Assembly: GCA_029962745.1 (NCBI GenBank)
Contig: CM057153.1
Span: 11,612,057-11,676,056 of the forward strand
DNA from: Echinometra lucunter
Lineage: Eukaryota > Echinodermata > Echinoidea > Camarodonta > Echinometridae
DNA: 64,000 nt
Direction of reading: 5' to 3'
The first letter of the stretch is position 1, and each line of letters starts with the position of its first letter. The position numbers and the translations under genes were made by a program. The notes under the pieces were generated by a model that saw only the letters and a program-made list of their open reading frames with translations, was not told the DNA's origin and did not search any database. Shown here one piece after another: positions 48,059-60,190 of the stretch.

Positions 48059-49840
48059 CTTTTCCACTATGTAGTTTGATTATAATCTTGAAAGTATATG
48101 ATCTTCCCGCTTTTTCATTGTTTGAACATGTTAGCTATCCCTTCATCGTGTTCTCATATCACTGTATGGTAAAAATAACTATAGATACAAAAATTGATGT
48201 TCCAAAAGATGAGCTGTGGCTTATTCATGAGAGAAAGGGTGTTAAAAGGGGGGAAAAGAGAACGAACGAGGAAAAAGTAAAGACAGAGAGACAGAAATGA
48301 GAAAAGAAGAGAGAGAGAGAGAGAGTAAGAATATGTTTGTTCATCTGTTCATGTTCTCCCATGTGCATTACCGAATGAGTAACTGATATTGTAAACATTG
48401 TCTACATGTTCGTAAAAGTCTTCTCTTCAATTTCCTGGGCTGTGCAATATTGTAACTTTTATTTTTTTTTTTGCGCTAAGACGAAAGAAAATGAGATCCA
48501 GTCCTTCTTTCCATCTCAAGTCAGTGGTTACGGTAAAGCAGATACACGGGTTCACCAAGATTTCGGGTTATCTGATTTTAAAGTAAAATGTAAGTAGCGA
48601 AGCAATTCTTATTTCATGTCCCTATATTTCTCAAAAATGACAAAACCAAATTCGACGAAGTAAGATTTTATGGACTAAATCAAACTACAGGACAAAACAG
48701 AAATACGATACTTTTGGGAGAAACAAACGGTTTAATTTGACATTTAAATCGGAGGTAATTTTCCGGCAGTGAATGACTTACTATTTTCTTTTCTTTAGGT
48801 ATTATATCGCAATGCATATACATATTGTGAGACACTCCAAGAGAAAAATAAAAAGTGCGATAATCTTAATCTAATAGATTCAGAAATCAACCTTAAAAGA
48901 GACTACCATATATTAATTTAATTTTGGATTCATCCCTAATCAAAATCTCTTAGAATATTAGAGTGAATACCACCAAATGATTAATCAGGAAAATGTCTCA
49001 TGTCTTACGAATGATTTAGGACATGACATTTATGATAATGTCTTTTTCCAAACGGATCTCTTTGTAACGTGACTTGGGAAATACATTTTTGGCCTCCAAT
49101 TTGAATGGAAACATTTCTGGGTTTTTTGTATAATGACATGCAGGTACGTTACTTCACACAGACAACTGAGTCAATCTGGAAGTTTTCTCATAAATATGAT
49201 AAACGTGCAATCATGGTATCAATTCAAATCGTTGCTTATGAAATTAAAAGCAAACAGGAGAGACAAACAAGTTTATGATTTAAAAAAAACCCAAATAAGA
49301 AGAAAATCAAAGGTGAGAAAAAACAAGGTTGCAGAATTTCATATTTACCAGGACTAAACAGATATTCACAAAAAGAAAGCTAAGTTTAGAAAAAGCCGTG
49401 TCTGTTAAGATTTAAACGACAAACATTATTTCATTAAAACGGCAACGTTATTTCCTTACCGTTACAATAACTCAAGATAAAATAATGGGTCCCCTGGAAA
49501 CATCATAAATGTGATTAAATCCGGATCAAAACGGGACTGAAAGAAGTGCAGCTTCATGTACTTTTAGCCTGACTCTGTATTGAAAATCAGGAGGCTAGGA
49601 GCAATGCCTACCTAATTGCTAACTGGGTCGTGTAAAAGACCGGGAAAAATTTTCGGCAGATCTGAAGCGGCGAGAGAATGAACAGACGACATGTGTATGC
49701 GTGTGACATGACAACTTAATAACCACTTGTGCACTAGCTTTACCTGGCCCTGTATAGCTGTCTGCAAATGAGAGAGGACGATATAGGGCGAAAGTACCAC
49801 GACCGCATGTCATCTCGTTGTCTGTCCGTTTCTTATCTAT
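48059..49840. other. Unique DNA; weak exon candidate at 48481-48589
   Basis: A T-rich stretch ending GCGCTAAG precedes a 109-nt open segment. It encodes a peptide containing SFFPSQVSGYGKADTRV and abuts GTAAGT at 48590. The acceptor is poor and the peptide unrecognised. (GA)n lies at 48306-48325. The rest shows nothing recognisable. Confidence 0.4.
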
Positions 49841-49844
49841 CACT

Positions 49845-49848
49845 TTCA

Positions 49849-49891
<43 letters not shown>

Positions 49892-50330
49892 TGCACATCT
49901 CTTTTCTTCCTCTCCGTCTCTCTCCGCCCCTCTCCCTCTCTCTCCTTGTTTATTTCATTTCACATCTTTGTTCTTCCTCTTTTTTATTCTCTCTCTCTCT
50001 TCATATATCATCTATATCATTTGTCCCCTTTGAGTCATTCTGTCTCTCCTTATTACTCATTCGGCACCTCTCTTTTTTTCCTCTCTATCTCTCCCCGCTT
50101 CTCTCTCCCCTCTCCCTTGTCATCTTTCATTCTACATTTATTTCCTTACTCTTTCTCTATCTCTGTTTCTGTTTGTGTGTCTCTCCCTTCATCTAGCATG
50201 AATCTATTTTTTTCCTCTCTCTCTTTCTCTCTCTCTCTCTGTACCTCCCTTTATCTCTCATCTTGCATATCCCACTTGCTCTCTCTTCCTCCTCCATCCG
50301 CCCAAACCACTCTCTTTATCTCTCTTTAAA
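49845..50330. repeat. Pyrimidine-rich low-complexity region
   Basis: (CT)n cores at 49852-49880 and 50216-50240 within about 480 bp that is mostly C/T on the plus strand. Three overlapping Ser/Leu-rich frames are artefacts. Confidence 0.92.
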
Positions 50331-51189
50331 AGTCCCTTTTGATTTCACTCTCATTTTCCAATCATCCACTGCCCCGGTCACAATCTGTCTCTCTATATTA
50401 TGTCAGTTATCATAGGGCGATATCTTCTTCTTCTTCTCCTCAAAAACAACACTTTTCCGTTACCCCATCCAATACACAGTTGACCGCTGTGGTTTGGCCA
50501 TTATCCCTGCTTTGTTTTACGCATCTATCTTGCATCCTAAATGACCGTATGATGCTGGATGGGTTAATGGAATCAGGCGCGCAGCCCACTAATGGAATAG
50601 TGTAAGGGGGCATATCGCGATCCCCTGTGCTTCAAAATTAAACGTGATTGCGGGATTTAACGCCGGACAAGCTCTGGCTAATATCTCTGTGCATCTTCCA
50701 TGAAAATCATTCCCTGGTGAGAGCTCCATTGTGAAAACCCGGCTTCCAGTCGTGATCGCTCATGGTAATCGTTCATTTAACTTGAGACTACCTGTCAAGA
50801 GAGGAGAATATTAGTATGATCTTGGAATTTTAGGTTCCATTGTTTTTAAAGAAAAGCAGGGGTGGCATACAAAAAGGAAATCTCCATGTAAATAAGCTGC
50901 GCCCCATTTTTCTCTCAAAAGGAAATGTATCTCAGTACTGTCATCTTGTCATAAGAATTCTGCTTAAAAATCAAATCTGTCCGCAAAGCCTCAGTATTTC
51001 TTCTTCGGCGAGTTCTTTTCAGTGAAAAGGATTTATTTGTTATACTTTACAAAATACGTTCCACATGCAAACAAAATGTACAAAAGCAACTGGCCAGAAC
51101 AGGCTTAAAGGTTTGTTGGGTGCCAACAATCTTGAATAACGAATTGTTTGGAGGTCAGGGGGTAAGGGAGGAAGCATTTTCAAAAATTG

Positions 51190-51225
<36 letters not shown>

Positions 51226-52100
51226 TCTTGTTGTTGGTTTTTTTTTTGTTTATTAGGTCTTGTTTTACCGTCGTACGATTGCAAGTAATTCTTTCAAGTC
51301 AGCCTTGAGCATAAAATTTAGGACTTTCAAAATGATTTTTCATTTTTGCTTCTGTAGGTAGATGCACGACCGATTTCCGATTGCCTGACCTTGACCAACA
51401 TTCTGACCAACTTTCCAGGACATGTTCCGACAGATGAACGTCAAAAGACCATCCAAATCATGTTTGTCATGTGACCCAATGTTGTACTAATGCAATTACA
51501 GAACCAAGGTTGTATGACGAGCCCGCCCCACCCTACTCGGTCAACCTAAGCCCGTGTTATCAATCCTCTATCCCATCTGACGTTGTTTTATTGAGAAAGT
51601 TTGCGAAGGAAATCTGGAAAGCATCTCGATGTGTCCAGCTCTTGTTTTGATTCGCCCCATCGAATCAGGGTAGATGGACGTGCTTTATTGTTGCAAGGAC
51701 AGCGTATTGAGTGATGCTCCCCTCGTTTTGATGACATTGGGCATGGGATCTCCATTAATTCGTTTTTAGGGAAGAAGGAGTGAAAGAGATGTATCGCACT
51801 TTCCGGTTTGATATGAACCCTAAAATTTCCGGTTTCTTCTTTTATCATCGTGGAATTATTTCCATTCCTTCTGATTTGAAACAGCTTTTCCTCTGACCCA
51901 TTGGATGGAATCTCTAGACAGTGAATTTTTAGTGAATTTCTAGACAGATATTATCATGATGGTATAAATGTGCAGTCTTTAGTGTTTTTAAACACTTGTG
52001 TATACCAGTTTTAACCTGAGTGAGACCAATTTCTCTTATAATTTACTGCAGGCTTTGATCTGTTTGAATTATTTTTCGTCATTTATGCCATGGTCATGTC
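50331..52100. other. Unique DNA with GC-richer islands; no gene recognised
   Basis: 50450-50790 and 51350-51850 are non-repetitive and richer in GC and CpG than their surroundings. Poly(T) lies at 51190-51216. No domain-bearing frame was seen. Regulatory function is only a possibility. Confidence 0.45.
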
Positions 52101-52107
52101 CTTGAGG

Positions 52108-52178
52108 TTTCAAGCCTTTGCCTTAGCCTTTGCCTTAGCCTTGACCTTAGCCTTGGCCTTGAGGGTTTTGGCCTTGAC
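52108..52178. repeat. GCCTTR hexamer repeat
   Basis: About ten units of GCCTTA/GCCTTG/GCCTTT variants with occasional one- or two-base slips. Confidence 0.85.
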
Positions 52179-52196
52179 TAAAACACTGCCACTTCA

Positions 52197-53745
52197 TACC
52201 AGTAGGTTTGTAGCCACCTTGGACCATTTGATACAAATACGATTATATTTACATCAGACTGTTTGATATCCATAGCTTTATATTGAGCTTATCAGATTTC
52301 GTGTAAGAAGGTTTAGATTTACTTTAGACCATTTCAAGACAATAGTTTTATATCTACCTTATAGACCATTTTCATTTCACTAGGTTTAAATCTACCTTAG
52401 ATCATTTCATGTAGTTAGGTTTATATCTACCTCAGACCATTTTATTGTCAATATAGGTTTATATCTACCTTGGACCATTTCATGTCAATGGGTTTATATT
52501 TAACTCAGACCCTTCCATAGCTCTTCACTAGTGTACATTTGTGACCGGATTCAATCATTATAAATACCTTAAATATATGGTTATATCTACCTTAGACCAT
52601 TTCATGAATGTCAGTAGGTTTATACCTACCTTAAACCATTTCATGACAATAGGGTTATATCTACCTTAGACTATTCCATGTCACTAGGTTTATATCTGCC
52701 TTGGATCATTTCACGTCAATAGGTTTATATCTACCCGAGACCATTTCATGTCAGTAGGTTTATATCTACCTTAGACCATTTCATGTCAATAGGTTTATAT
52801 CTACCTTGGACCATTTCATGTCAATAGGTTTATATCTACCTTGGACCATTTCATGTCAATAGTTTTATATCTACCTTGGACCATTTCATGTCAATGGGTT
52901 TATATCTACCTTAGACAATTTCATGTCAATAGGTTTATATCTACCTTAGACCATTTCATGTCAATAGGTTTATATCTACCTTGGACCATTTCATGTCAAT
53001 AGGTTTATATCTACCTTAGACCATTTCATGTCAATAGTTTTATATCTACCTTGGACCATTTCATGTCAATAGGTTTATTTCTACCTGGGACCATTTCATG
53101 TCAATAGTTTTATATCTGCCTGAGACCATTTCACGTCAATAGGTTTATATCTACCTGAGACCATTTCATGTCATAAGTTTTATATCTGCCTGAGACCATT
53201 TCATGTCAATAGTTTATATCTACCTGAGACCATTTCTTGTCAATAGTTTTATATCTGCCTGAGACCATTTCATGTCAATAGTTTAATATCTGCCTGAGAC
53301 CATTTCACGTCAATAGGTTTATATCTACCTTAGACGATTTCATGTCAATAGTTTTATATCTGCCTGAGACCATTTCACGTCAATAGGTTTATATCTACCT
53401 GAGACCATTTCACGTCAATAGGTTTATTTCTACCTGGGACCATTTCATGTCAATAGGTTTATATCTACCTGAGACCATTTCATGTCAATAGTTTTATATC
53501 TGCCTGAGACCATTTCATGTCAATAGTTTAATATCTGCCTGAGACCATTTCACGTCAATAGGTTTATATCTACCTTAAATAATTTCATGTCAATAGGTTT
53601 ATATCTGCCTGAGACCATTTCATGTCAATAGTTTTATACCTACCTTAGACGATTTCATGTCAATAGTTTTATATCTGCCTGAGACCATTTCACGTCAATA
53701 GGTTTATATCTACCTGGGACCATTTCATGTCAATGGGTTTATATT
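52197..53745. repeat. 35-bp minisatellite, about 1.5 kb
   Basis: The unit consists of AGGTTTATATCTACCTT followed by GGACCATTTCATGTCAAT, 35 bp in total. The first about 290 bp is strongly degenerate. After an 85-bp interruption, about 33 regular units run from 52578 to 53740. Variants are patterned: CTACCTTRGACC...TTCATG units dominate the left half and CTGCCTGAGACC...TTCACG units become common on the right. 35 is not divisible by three, so no long frame is possible. Confidence 0.97.
52489..52572 (+). repeat. Minisatellite-flank block, copy 1
   Basis: GGGTTTATATTTAACTCAGA, then TAGCTCTTCACTAGT, GTGACCGGAT and CAATCATTATAAATACC. The same block ends the array at 53734-53812. Here it interrupts it. 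Confidence 0.9.
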
Positions 53746-53812
53746 TAACTCAGACCCTTCCATAGCTCTTCACTAGTATACACATGTGACCGGATACAAT
53801 CATTATAAATAC
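53734..53812 (+). repeat. Minisatellite-flank block, copy 2
   Basis: Near-identical to 52489-52572 and leads straight into the SINE head at 53819. Confidence 0.9.
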
Positions 53813-53818
53813 CGTAGA

Positions 53819-53975
53819 GGTGCCGTAGTTGAGTGGTTTAAGGCGCTTGACTGAAGACGCGAGAGTCAGGGGTTCGATCCCGGGAACGGCACTCATGCCC
53901 TTTTGCAAGGCTTTCTGTCTACATTACTCTTTCATTGTACATCAAATAAACTAAAGTGCTATAGGCATATTGATA
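53819..53975 (+). mobile_element. tRNA-headed SINE
   Basis: GTGCCGT at the 5' end can pair with ACGGCAC at 53886-53892, giving a 7-bp acceptor-like stem. The D-arm/A-box text is GTTGAGTGGTTTAAGGCGC and the B-box GGTTCGATCCC. The anticodon arm is poorly formed (about four pairs, irregular loop, GAA at the anticodon position) and no proper long variable arm is present. It is therefore a tRNA-like SINE head rather than a working tRNA gene. Resemblance is closest to class II (Leu/Ser) tRNAs. The body ACTCATGCCCTTTTGCAAGG follows. The same ACGGCACTCAT junction is seen at 20.88 kb. Confidence 0.72.
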
Positions 53976-55430
53976 CCAACGTGTGCATGGTTTTTTCTTT
54001 TAAAAAATGGAAGGCTGCTGAAAAAAAAATAGTGTTCCAATATCAATATTGAGACGCTGCACACTGCTGAATCGCAATCTGCTTTAGACGTTTTTGTGAA
54101 TTTGTGAGTTAATATTTATCTCAAACGAAGACACAATAGAATCCAATAATGCAATAAACATTTCATTCAAATGGAAGACAAGGATGTTATTTTTGGTAAG
54201 GAGAACAACACCTTTATGAATGTTGACAATGAGCAAACAGTGAGTACATGGAGCGAGTTGTAAATGGAAAGATGCTGCGGAGCATTACGTTTGGTTGTCA
54301 AAAAGTACATCCCTCGGAGGGGGCGGGGGGGGGGGATCACCAGATTTCAACTCGAAAATTAATCAGGATATTGATGAGATTTAATGATGCTAAGATGGCC
54401 TATAACATGAGCTAAATGTTCATTCACATCAGTGCTATTTCCAGGATGATCCATCTGATCATAAAGTGCTATAATTTTACATTAAACTAGAAAGACTTCC
54501 ACTGTCGTACCATATCTTATTTATTCAAATGAAAAAAAAAATCACTAGACGTACCCTGAGATCTTTCTTTCCAGCACCATAATACTATCTAAACAGATTA
54601 TTCTCGCAGCATCTGGTCACATTCTATTGTTTATCTAATCCCTTCGTCAACATTTCATGTCATTTCTTTTTTCACTCCCCGCTTTCATGTCCCTTATTAC
54701 ACCTTCTTGTTCTCCTTCTCTTTGGACTCACACGGCTCTGGCAGCAGCTGGTGACGAGCGGGCCCAGCATCGGGTAAACTTCGTTAACTCGGCTTATCTT
54801 CCCCTCACTCAGTACCCGGGGCTGGCGTAGTAAAGGGATAAATAAACATACCGAAAGATCGCTAGCATTTGTTTTTGTCGGTGTTAGGTTTCCCCGATCG
54901 CCTGTTGTCGCAACATGGGATGAGTTCTGATTCCCTGTATTATGGACTCTGGAGACGAAAGCACCGGGACAGACACGGCGAATCGCGTGCTAGAAATACG
55001 ATACTCAACTCAATCCACAGATCTTAGAAAAGAAAAAAAAAAGAGAATTCTGACTGACATTTGTATATTTCAGTTGTACTTTATGTGTATTTTTCAGTCG
55101 ATATTAAAGATTTCAAAGAAGCTGGTTCGTTTCTGCTTGGATTCCCTCTGTGTTAGTTTGGGTGAAAAGTACGAAATAGTATGAAAAGGCACTTTGCCTC
55201 AGATCCAGATTTGGCACAATGCATTCATATCTCACCTCGATGAAAATAAGAACACTGTCTGTTGAACTTGTAAACTCTTTCTTTATAAATTATGTGAAAA
55301 AGTATTACAAAATGGTAGGCCTACTGTAATAGGGTGATTATTTGTTTTCTGCACATGTGTAAATATCAAAGTGTAAGAATTAGATTTTAGATCAACTAAT
55401 ACTGCTTACATTCCTAAAAATATTATTGTA
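53976..55430. other. Unique DNA; GC-richer island at 54.7-54.97 kb
   Basis: Non-repetitive apart from a G-rich run near 54317-54335. 54720-54970 has higher GC and several CpGs. No gene recognised. Confidence 0.45.
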
Positions 55431-55435
55431 ACATG

Positions 55436-55600
55436 GTAGTACATTGGTTAAAGCCCTTGCCTCCTATATCAGAGTTCCTGTGTTCGATGCATACATACTC
55501 GGACTAAGAGTTTTACCCACATTTTGTCACTCTCCATCTCATAGAAACAACTCCTCATATTCTTTTGTCGCACCAGATCAACGAAAACTCCTTCCACGAC
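55436..55600 (+). mobile_element. Degenerate tRNA-related SINE remnant
   Basis: ACATTGGTTAAAGCCCTTGC resembles an A box and GTGTTCGATGC a decayed B box about 30 bp later. TACTCGGACTAAGAGTTTTA continues as body-like text. Ends are unclear and no target duplication was found. Confidence 0.4.
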
Positions 55601-56960
55601 ACCCCCTTCCCCTGTTGTCATCTCATATACCAAGGTTACCACAAAAGAATAGTTTAAATATTTTTGTTTCTTTTCTTATCAGTATCATCTTGTACTTAAC
55701 TAAACTTTTGATGTACTTTACTCATGTTACTTGGCAGCAGTTGTTGATATCCACTAAACACCATTAACCTTCCCATATAAACAACCCTTAATGATCATCT
55801 TGTCGCACCGGATCGACAACTAATCTGTAACACTGTTTAAACATACAGGAGAGAACCCCACTCTTTGAAGAGTCATATTTAACAAGGATCACTGCATTAC
55901 AGAAAAAAAGTCACGCCGAAAAGAGTGAAATCTACGCGAATCATACATCGGGGTGAATGGGCGTCGTATTTTCTGTTTACTAATTAACTAGCTCAGGAAT
56001 AGGTGCCATTATCAAGTGAGATCGTTTGGAAACAGCTAGTTCCGTAAGAGAAAATTGCTTCCAACTTTCGTAAACTTAGTTATTCTCTTTTCATTCTTTC
56101 CTCTCTGGTCTGTAGAAGGAAATTTGCCCTTTCTCTGTTTGTTTGTTTCTTTCTTTCTTTCTTTGTTTGTCATGTTTGTATGTTTATTATTCCTTCATTT
56201 CGTAAATATAGGTTTTCTTTTTCTTCATAAATATCGCTTTACGATAGCAACATTCATTATCATCCTTGGGGTGCAATAAACCTTTTAACCTTTTATTAGT
56301 TCGTGTAGACTCTTAACACGATAATTCAGTGAAAAACACAAGAAAAATAGCAATAATTTTGACCTTGTCCTCTTGAAAGACAAAACTCATCCCTTGAATG
56401 GGTTGAGGCAAAAGTGTGCGCTGAATCTCGAATAAAGAACCTTCCTTTTCAAAGTCATTGAAATCTTATAGAGCCAGTAATCATGCAGTCTTGGAATTCG
56501 AAAGTTTATTCACAACCTTCAAGAGATAAAAAGTTCTCTGAATTTCCGGCGCTCAACCTGACTTAAAAAGAGTTTTCGATCGCGAACAAATGATTTGAAT
56601 TATTAGATCAATTACTTGTTCGGAGATTAGGTAGGCCGAACTAAAAATCTGTAGATTGCCACTGTATATCAAACCTGTCTGTATCTAATTCCCCGCAATG
56701 ATCGCGGTATTGCACTTGGCTTTGCAATCTCAGGCAGATTTAGGGCGCTTAGGACGTAAATCTGAAGACTTACATCAATTCAAGGGCGACATTGCCACAG
56801 GGCTTATGAAAGAGGTTAGCTTGTCCCAGAACCACATGGTCAAGATAATGCCATGCATAAGCTTTAACTTAAGGCGGTAAAGACTTTTCTAGACTAGTCA
56901 TGTGGCATATGACCTAGTTGGTTGTTTTAATGTCTTGATGGCAAATTATTCTGACAAGAT
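55601..56960. other. Unique DNA; no gene recognised
   Basis: A TTCT/TTTG-rich run lies at 56138-56170. TTGTCGCACCRGATC occurs at about 55566 and again near 55801, suggesting a small dispersed or tandem remnant. No domain-bearing frame was seen. Confidence 0.45.
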
Positions 56961-56963
56961 ACA

Positions 56964-57215
56964 CTACTGTTGGGCTGTGGTCTACTGGATAAGTCTCCGG
57001 ACTGGTATTAAGCACTCTGCACAGAGTTCGAATCTTCGCCGAAGCACTAACGTTCTTTGGCACGATATCACTACTCTGCCGTACATTTGCCGCACTAGAC
57101 TCAGGCGAGGTAAGATGGGTTACTCCTTGAAATGTATTGTACGCTGGTAATGATTGCCGGAGCAAAAGCCGGGGTAATAATATTTCAAAAAGCTCTTTGA
57201 AGTGCATGGAGACGT
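56964..57215 (+). mobile_element. tRNA-derived SINE
   Basis: A-box-like TGTGGTCTACTGGATAAG and B-box GAGTTCGAATCTTCGCC begin the element. The body contains GTTCTTTGGCAC, then GATTGCCGGAGCAAAAGCCG and GGTAATAATATTTC near the 3' end, the organisation expected for sea urchin-type tRNA SINEs. It differs in body from the 31.2-kb copy, so it is a separate family. Confidence 0.75.
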
Positions 57216-59740
57216 CATGATTCTGATAAGTGCTATCCAAGAAAGGGGTGCCACCAGTTTTTAGGTTTTTAAATTTTTTCCTGTCCAATTTTCGACGTAA
57301 AACCATTCGTTCTTTAAAAAATTCATATACCAGTGACCGTTACTTGAAATCAAACACTTCTTCTCCTGCATTCCGAAGAAAATAAACATCACTCATTAAG
57401 CGGTTGATATTGGAAATTGGCCCAAGTCGCTCTTCAGAGTCCCTTTTTCATGTCGTCGTGCCATTTTCGTTGCGGTATTGTGGCATTGCGGTGTTTCCAT
57501 TTGCAAGTAAAAACTGATTCGAGAAACTTCGAAGCGACATGAGGTTGGTGACAGCGTCGCAGCCCCAGGGGGTTGCTCCTAAGCGAGGATGTTTTGCGGG
57601 AACAATCAATCCTGCGAGACATTTTCGAAGATTTGATTGTGAGTACTTCATTTCTTCCAGCTATGAGAAAATTTTGAATTATCAGAGAGATTTTGAAGAA
57701 TCAACTCAATTTTCGAATTTTCGTCAAAAAGAGAGGTATTTCATTCTCGTGAGAGAAGAATATTTAGGTTGCGGATGTTCTACTTTATCATGCACATTTC
57801 CAATCACCTAAAATATGAATGTCAAAATGACCTTTACATTATGATGCCGCGAAAACTTTGAGCTGTACAAGAGGATCAAAATATCTTCCTGAATGTGTTG
57901 GAATAAGTTCGTTTCACAAGATGGTGGGGTTTTTTTTTTGGATAATGTTATGTGTAGAAATAAAAAAAAAAAAAAGCTTTGATAATTCGTTTTAAGCATA
58001 ACCATTTTAAACGTGAAAATTTTAAGATAAACATCTTTAGTTTTCTATCAAATTTTGAAAGTGCATGTTATTGTTTAATCGAATGATACCGATACCTACA
58101 TGAAATTGTAGGAAATACAAGATCAGTTATTGCTTATCTAATTTTGTAACGCAAGTTCAAATAATGTGGTGTATTTTTCATTCTAGGGGAGTGCATTTCT
58201 ATACTTTCATTTGTGCAACGTCAGACGCACAGATAAAGTTATTTTGTATAATTACTATCTGAATGGGCGCAGACATAATCACTAGGTGCTAGATAAATGA
58301 TGGACATTAAAGTGTTCTAAAAGTAGGTAAGCGTAAACAGTGGGGGTCTCTTTCAAAACATTAGCTTGGCTGAAGTTAGTTGGATATCGTGATAAAGCAT
58401 GATTCGCTATTGCGTCAGAGCATTAATGTCAAAGGCAAGTCATAAATTTTCCTAGGCGGCTTTTCTAGCCATTGCCATTAAGAACTGGCACAGGTAAATT
58501 GTTACTTGAACGTGATTAAGAGAGTAAAAAAGGGGAAGGTCGGTGATATAGAGAAAGCCAGTGGGAAGACAGAGTAATTAGGCTTCAGTCTTCATAACTC
58601 CTTGGCGGGGCAACTTTAGAACCTGTGCGTAAGACTCTATCAGTGTCGGTTCTCCCTCTTTGGCTAACATTTTGACTTTTCTTTAAAAATTGCAACTTAC
58701 ATAAAAGCAACAGTGAAGAGATTTGATTGTCTCGGTTTTTATATTATGTTTCGAGATTTGTTCAATATTTCGAGTACATCAGTGTTTGATGTTGCTGTTA
58801 TTGTTGTTGTTGTGTGCGCGCGCTCGAGTGTATGTGTTTTGTTGATGTTCAGTTACTTCTTTTATTTCGTTTACCATTTTCTCACTGGTTTTTCGACATA
58901 GTTAAGACAATGAATATGTTAATTAGCTTACAAACACTAGTATACCTTTATTTTACTTAACTAAAATGATTTTGCTTTTGATAATTTACCCTAAATACAT
59001 ATTTCTTCAACCACCACTGCTTAATTTTATTTTATAATTTTAATGGAAAGGCTTGAATTGAGATCCTCTGAACTGGGCCAAATTTTACATTTTTGTCTGG
59101 CCTTCGTTTCATTTCCTATCACTGTTCCAAAAGTACTAAAAATGCCCTCTAGATTTCAATGTATCTGTATTGAATTGGAAACAAATTATTTCTCCATTGA
59201 GTGGGAGGGAAACATTCAACATGGAAAGCAAAAAGAGACGGACTGAAGCGGGCATCAGAAAGAGGAGGGGTCACTTAGAAAAGAAGATGAAAAAAAACCC
59301 CCGAAACAACAGTATAATGAACACTGATGAAAGCGAGGAAAGAGAACGATTCGTAAACCACTGCACAGATAATGCAATAAACTGCCCTTTTGTATTTTTG
59401 AAGAAACACCTACTAAAGTTATTCTCTAGATATCGTTACTTTCATTATCAGTAGCACTAATTCAACATAAATATTTTGCGCCAAGCGTGTAGGAAATAAA
59501 ATTAGAAAGTCTAATCGTGGAGGAAAATGGAGAGACCTTTAAATGCAATGTATTGTCGATATTGAACTAGCGAGAGCGATATCAGAATCACTGCTAAGAA
59601 AGGACATTATCGAAGTAAATTATGGCAGAACGTTGAACAGGTTCGCTTGGGACGGGAATCCATCTCGAAGTCATTTCAATCTGGTCACATGATATGAATG
59701 TTCTCCAGAGGAAAGTCGAATCTGATTTCATTCATCCACA
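57216..59740. other. Unique DNA; no gene recognised
   Basis: 57410-57640 is richer in GC with CpGs and open in several frames on both strands, none with a recognisable domain. The rest is AT-rich and unremarkable. Confidence 0.45.
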
Positions 59741-59744
59741 TGGA

Positions 59745-60190
59745 AGGAGAGAGGAGAGATGGGGAGAGAGAGAGAAAGACAGAAAGAGTCTGAGAAAATA
59801 ATAGTGAGACAGGGGAGGGGAAAGGGAAAAGAGATAGAGAGGGAAAGGTAAAGAGATGGGGAGAATGAGAGAGGTAGAGAGAAGCAGAAGTGAGATAAAA
59901 AGAGAAACAGGGACTGAACAATAAAGAGAGAGAGAGAGTAGAAGGGAGAATAATTAGAAACGGGCAAAGGAAGACAGAGAATGAAAGGTAAACAGAAGAA
60001 ACGGGGATAGAGAGAAAATGTAGAAAGTGATAGGTAAAGATAGGGAGAGAAGGAGATAATGAGAGAAGGATAAAGAAAGTGAGAGAGATAGAGAGAGAGA
60101 AGGAGAGAGAAACAGAGAGAAAAGAAACAGATAAACTACAGAGAGTCAGAGATGAGTGAGGGGAGAGAGAGAGAGATGAAGGAAAAAGAA
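59745..60190. repeat. Purine-rich low-complexity region
   Basis: GA-rich for about 440 bp on the plus strand, with (GA)n cores near 59765 and 60082-60120. Confidence 0.9.

Noticed and set aside
49768..50329. Three overlapping Ser/Leu-rich frames resembling membrane proteins
   Set aside because: Pyrimidine-tract artefacts, with several frames simultaneously open.
52108..52178. Possible telomere-like hexamer array (GCCTTA type)
   Set aside because: Units are irregular and do not match the TTAGGG telomere repeat of deuterostomes. A plain microsatellite is sufficient.
53819..53892. Functional tRNA gene
   Set aside because: The anticodon arm does not fold properly, the class II variable arm is missing and SINE-body sequence follows.
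57434..57811. Overlapping frames on both strands in a GC-richer stretch
   Set aside because: No recognisable domain in either direction. The open frames are explained by low stop density in GC-richer DNA.
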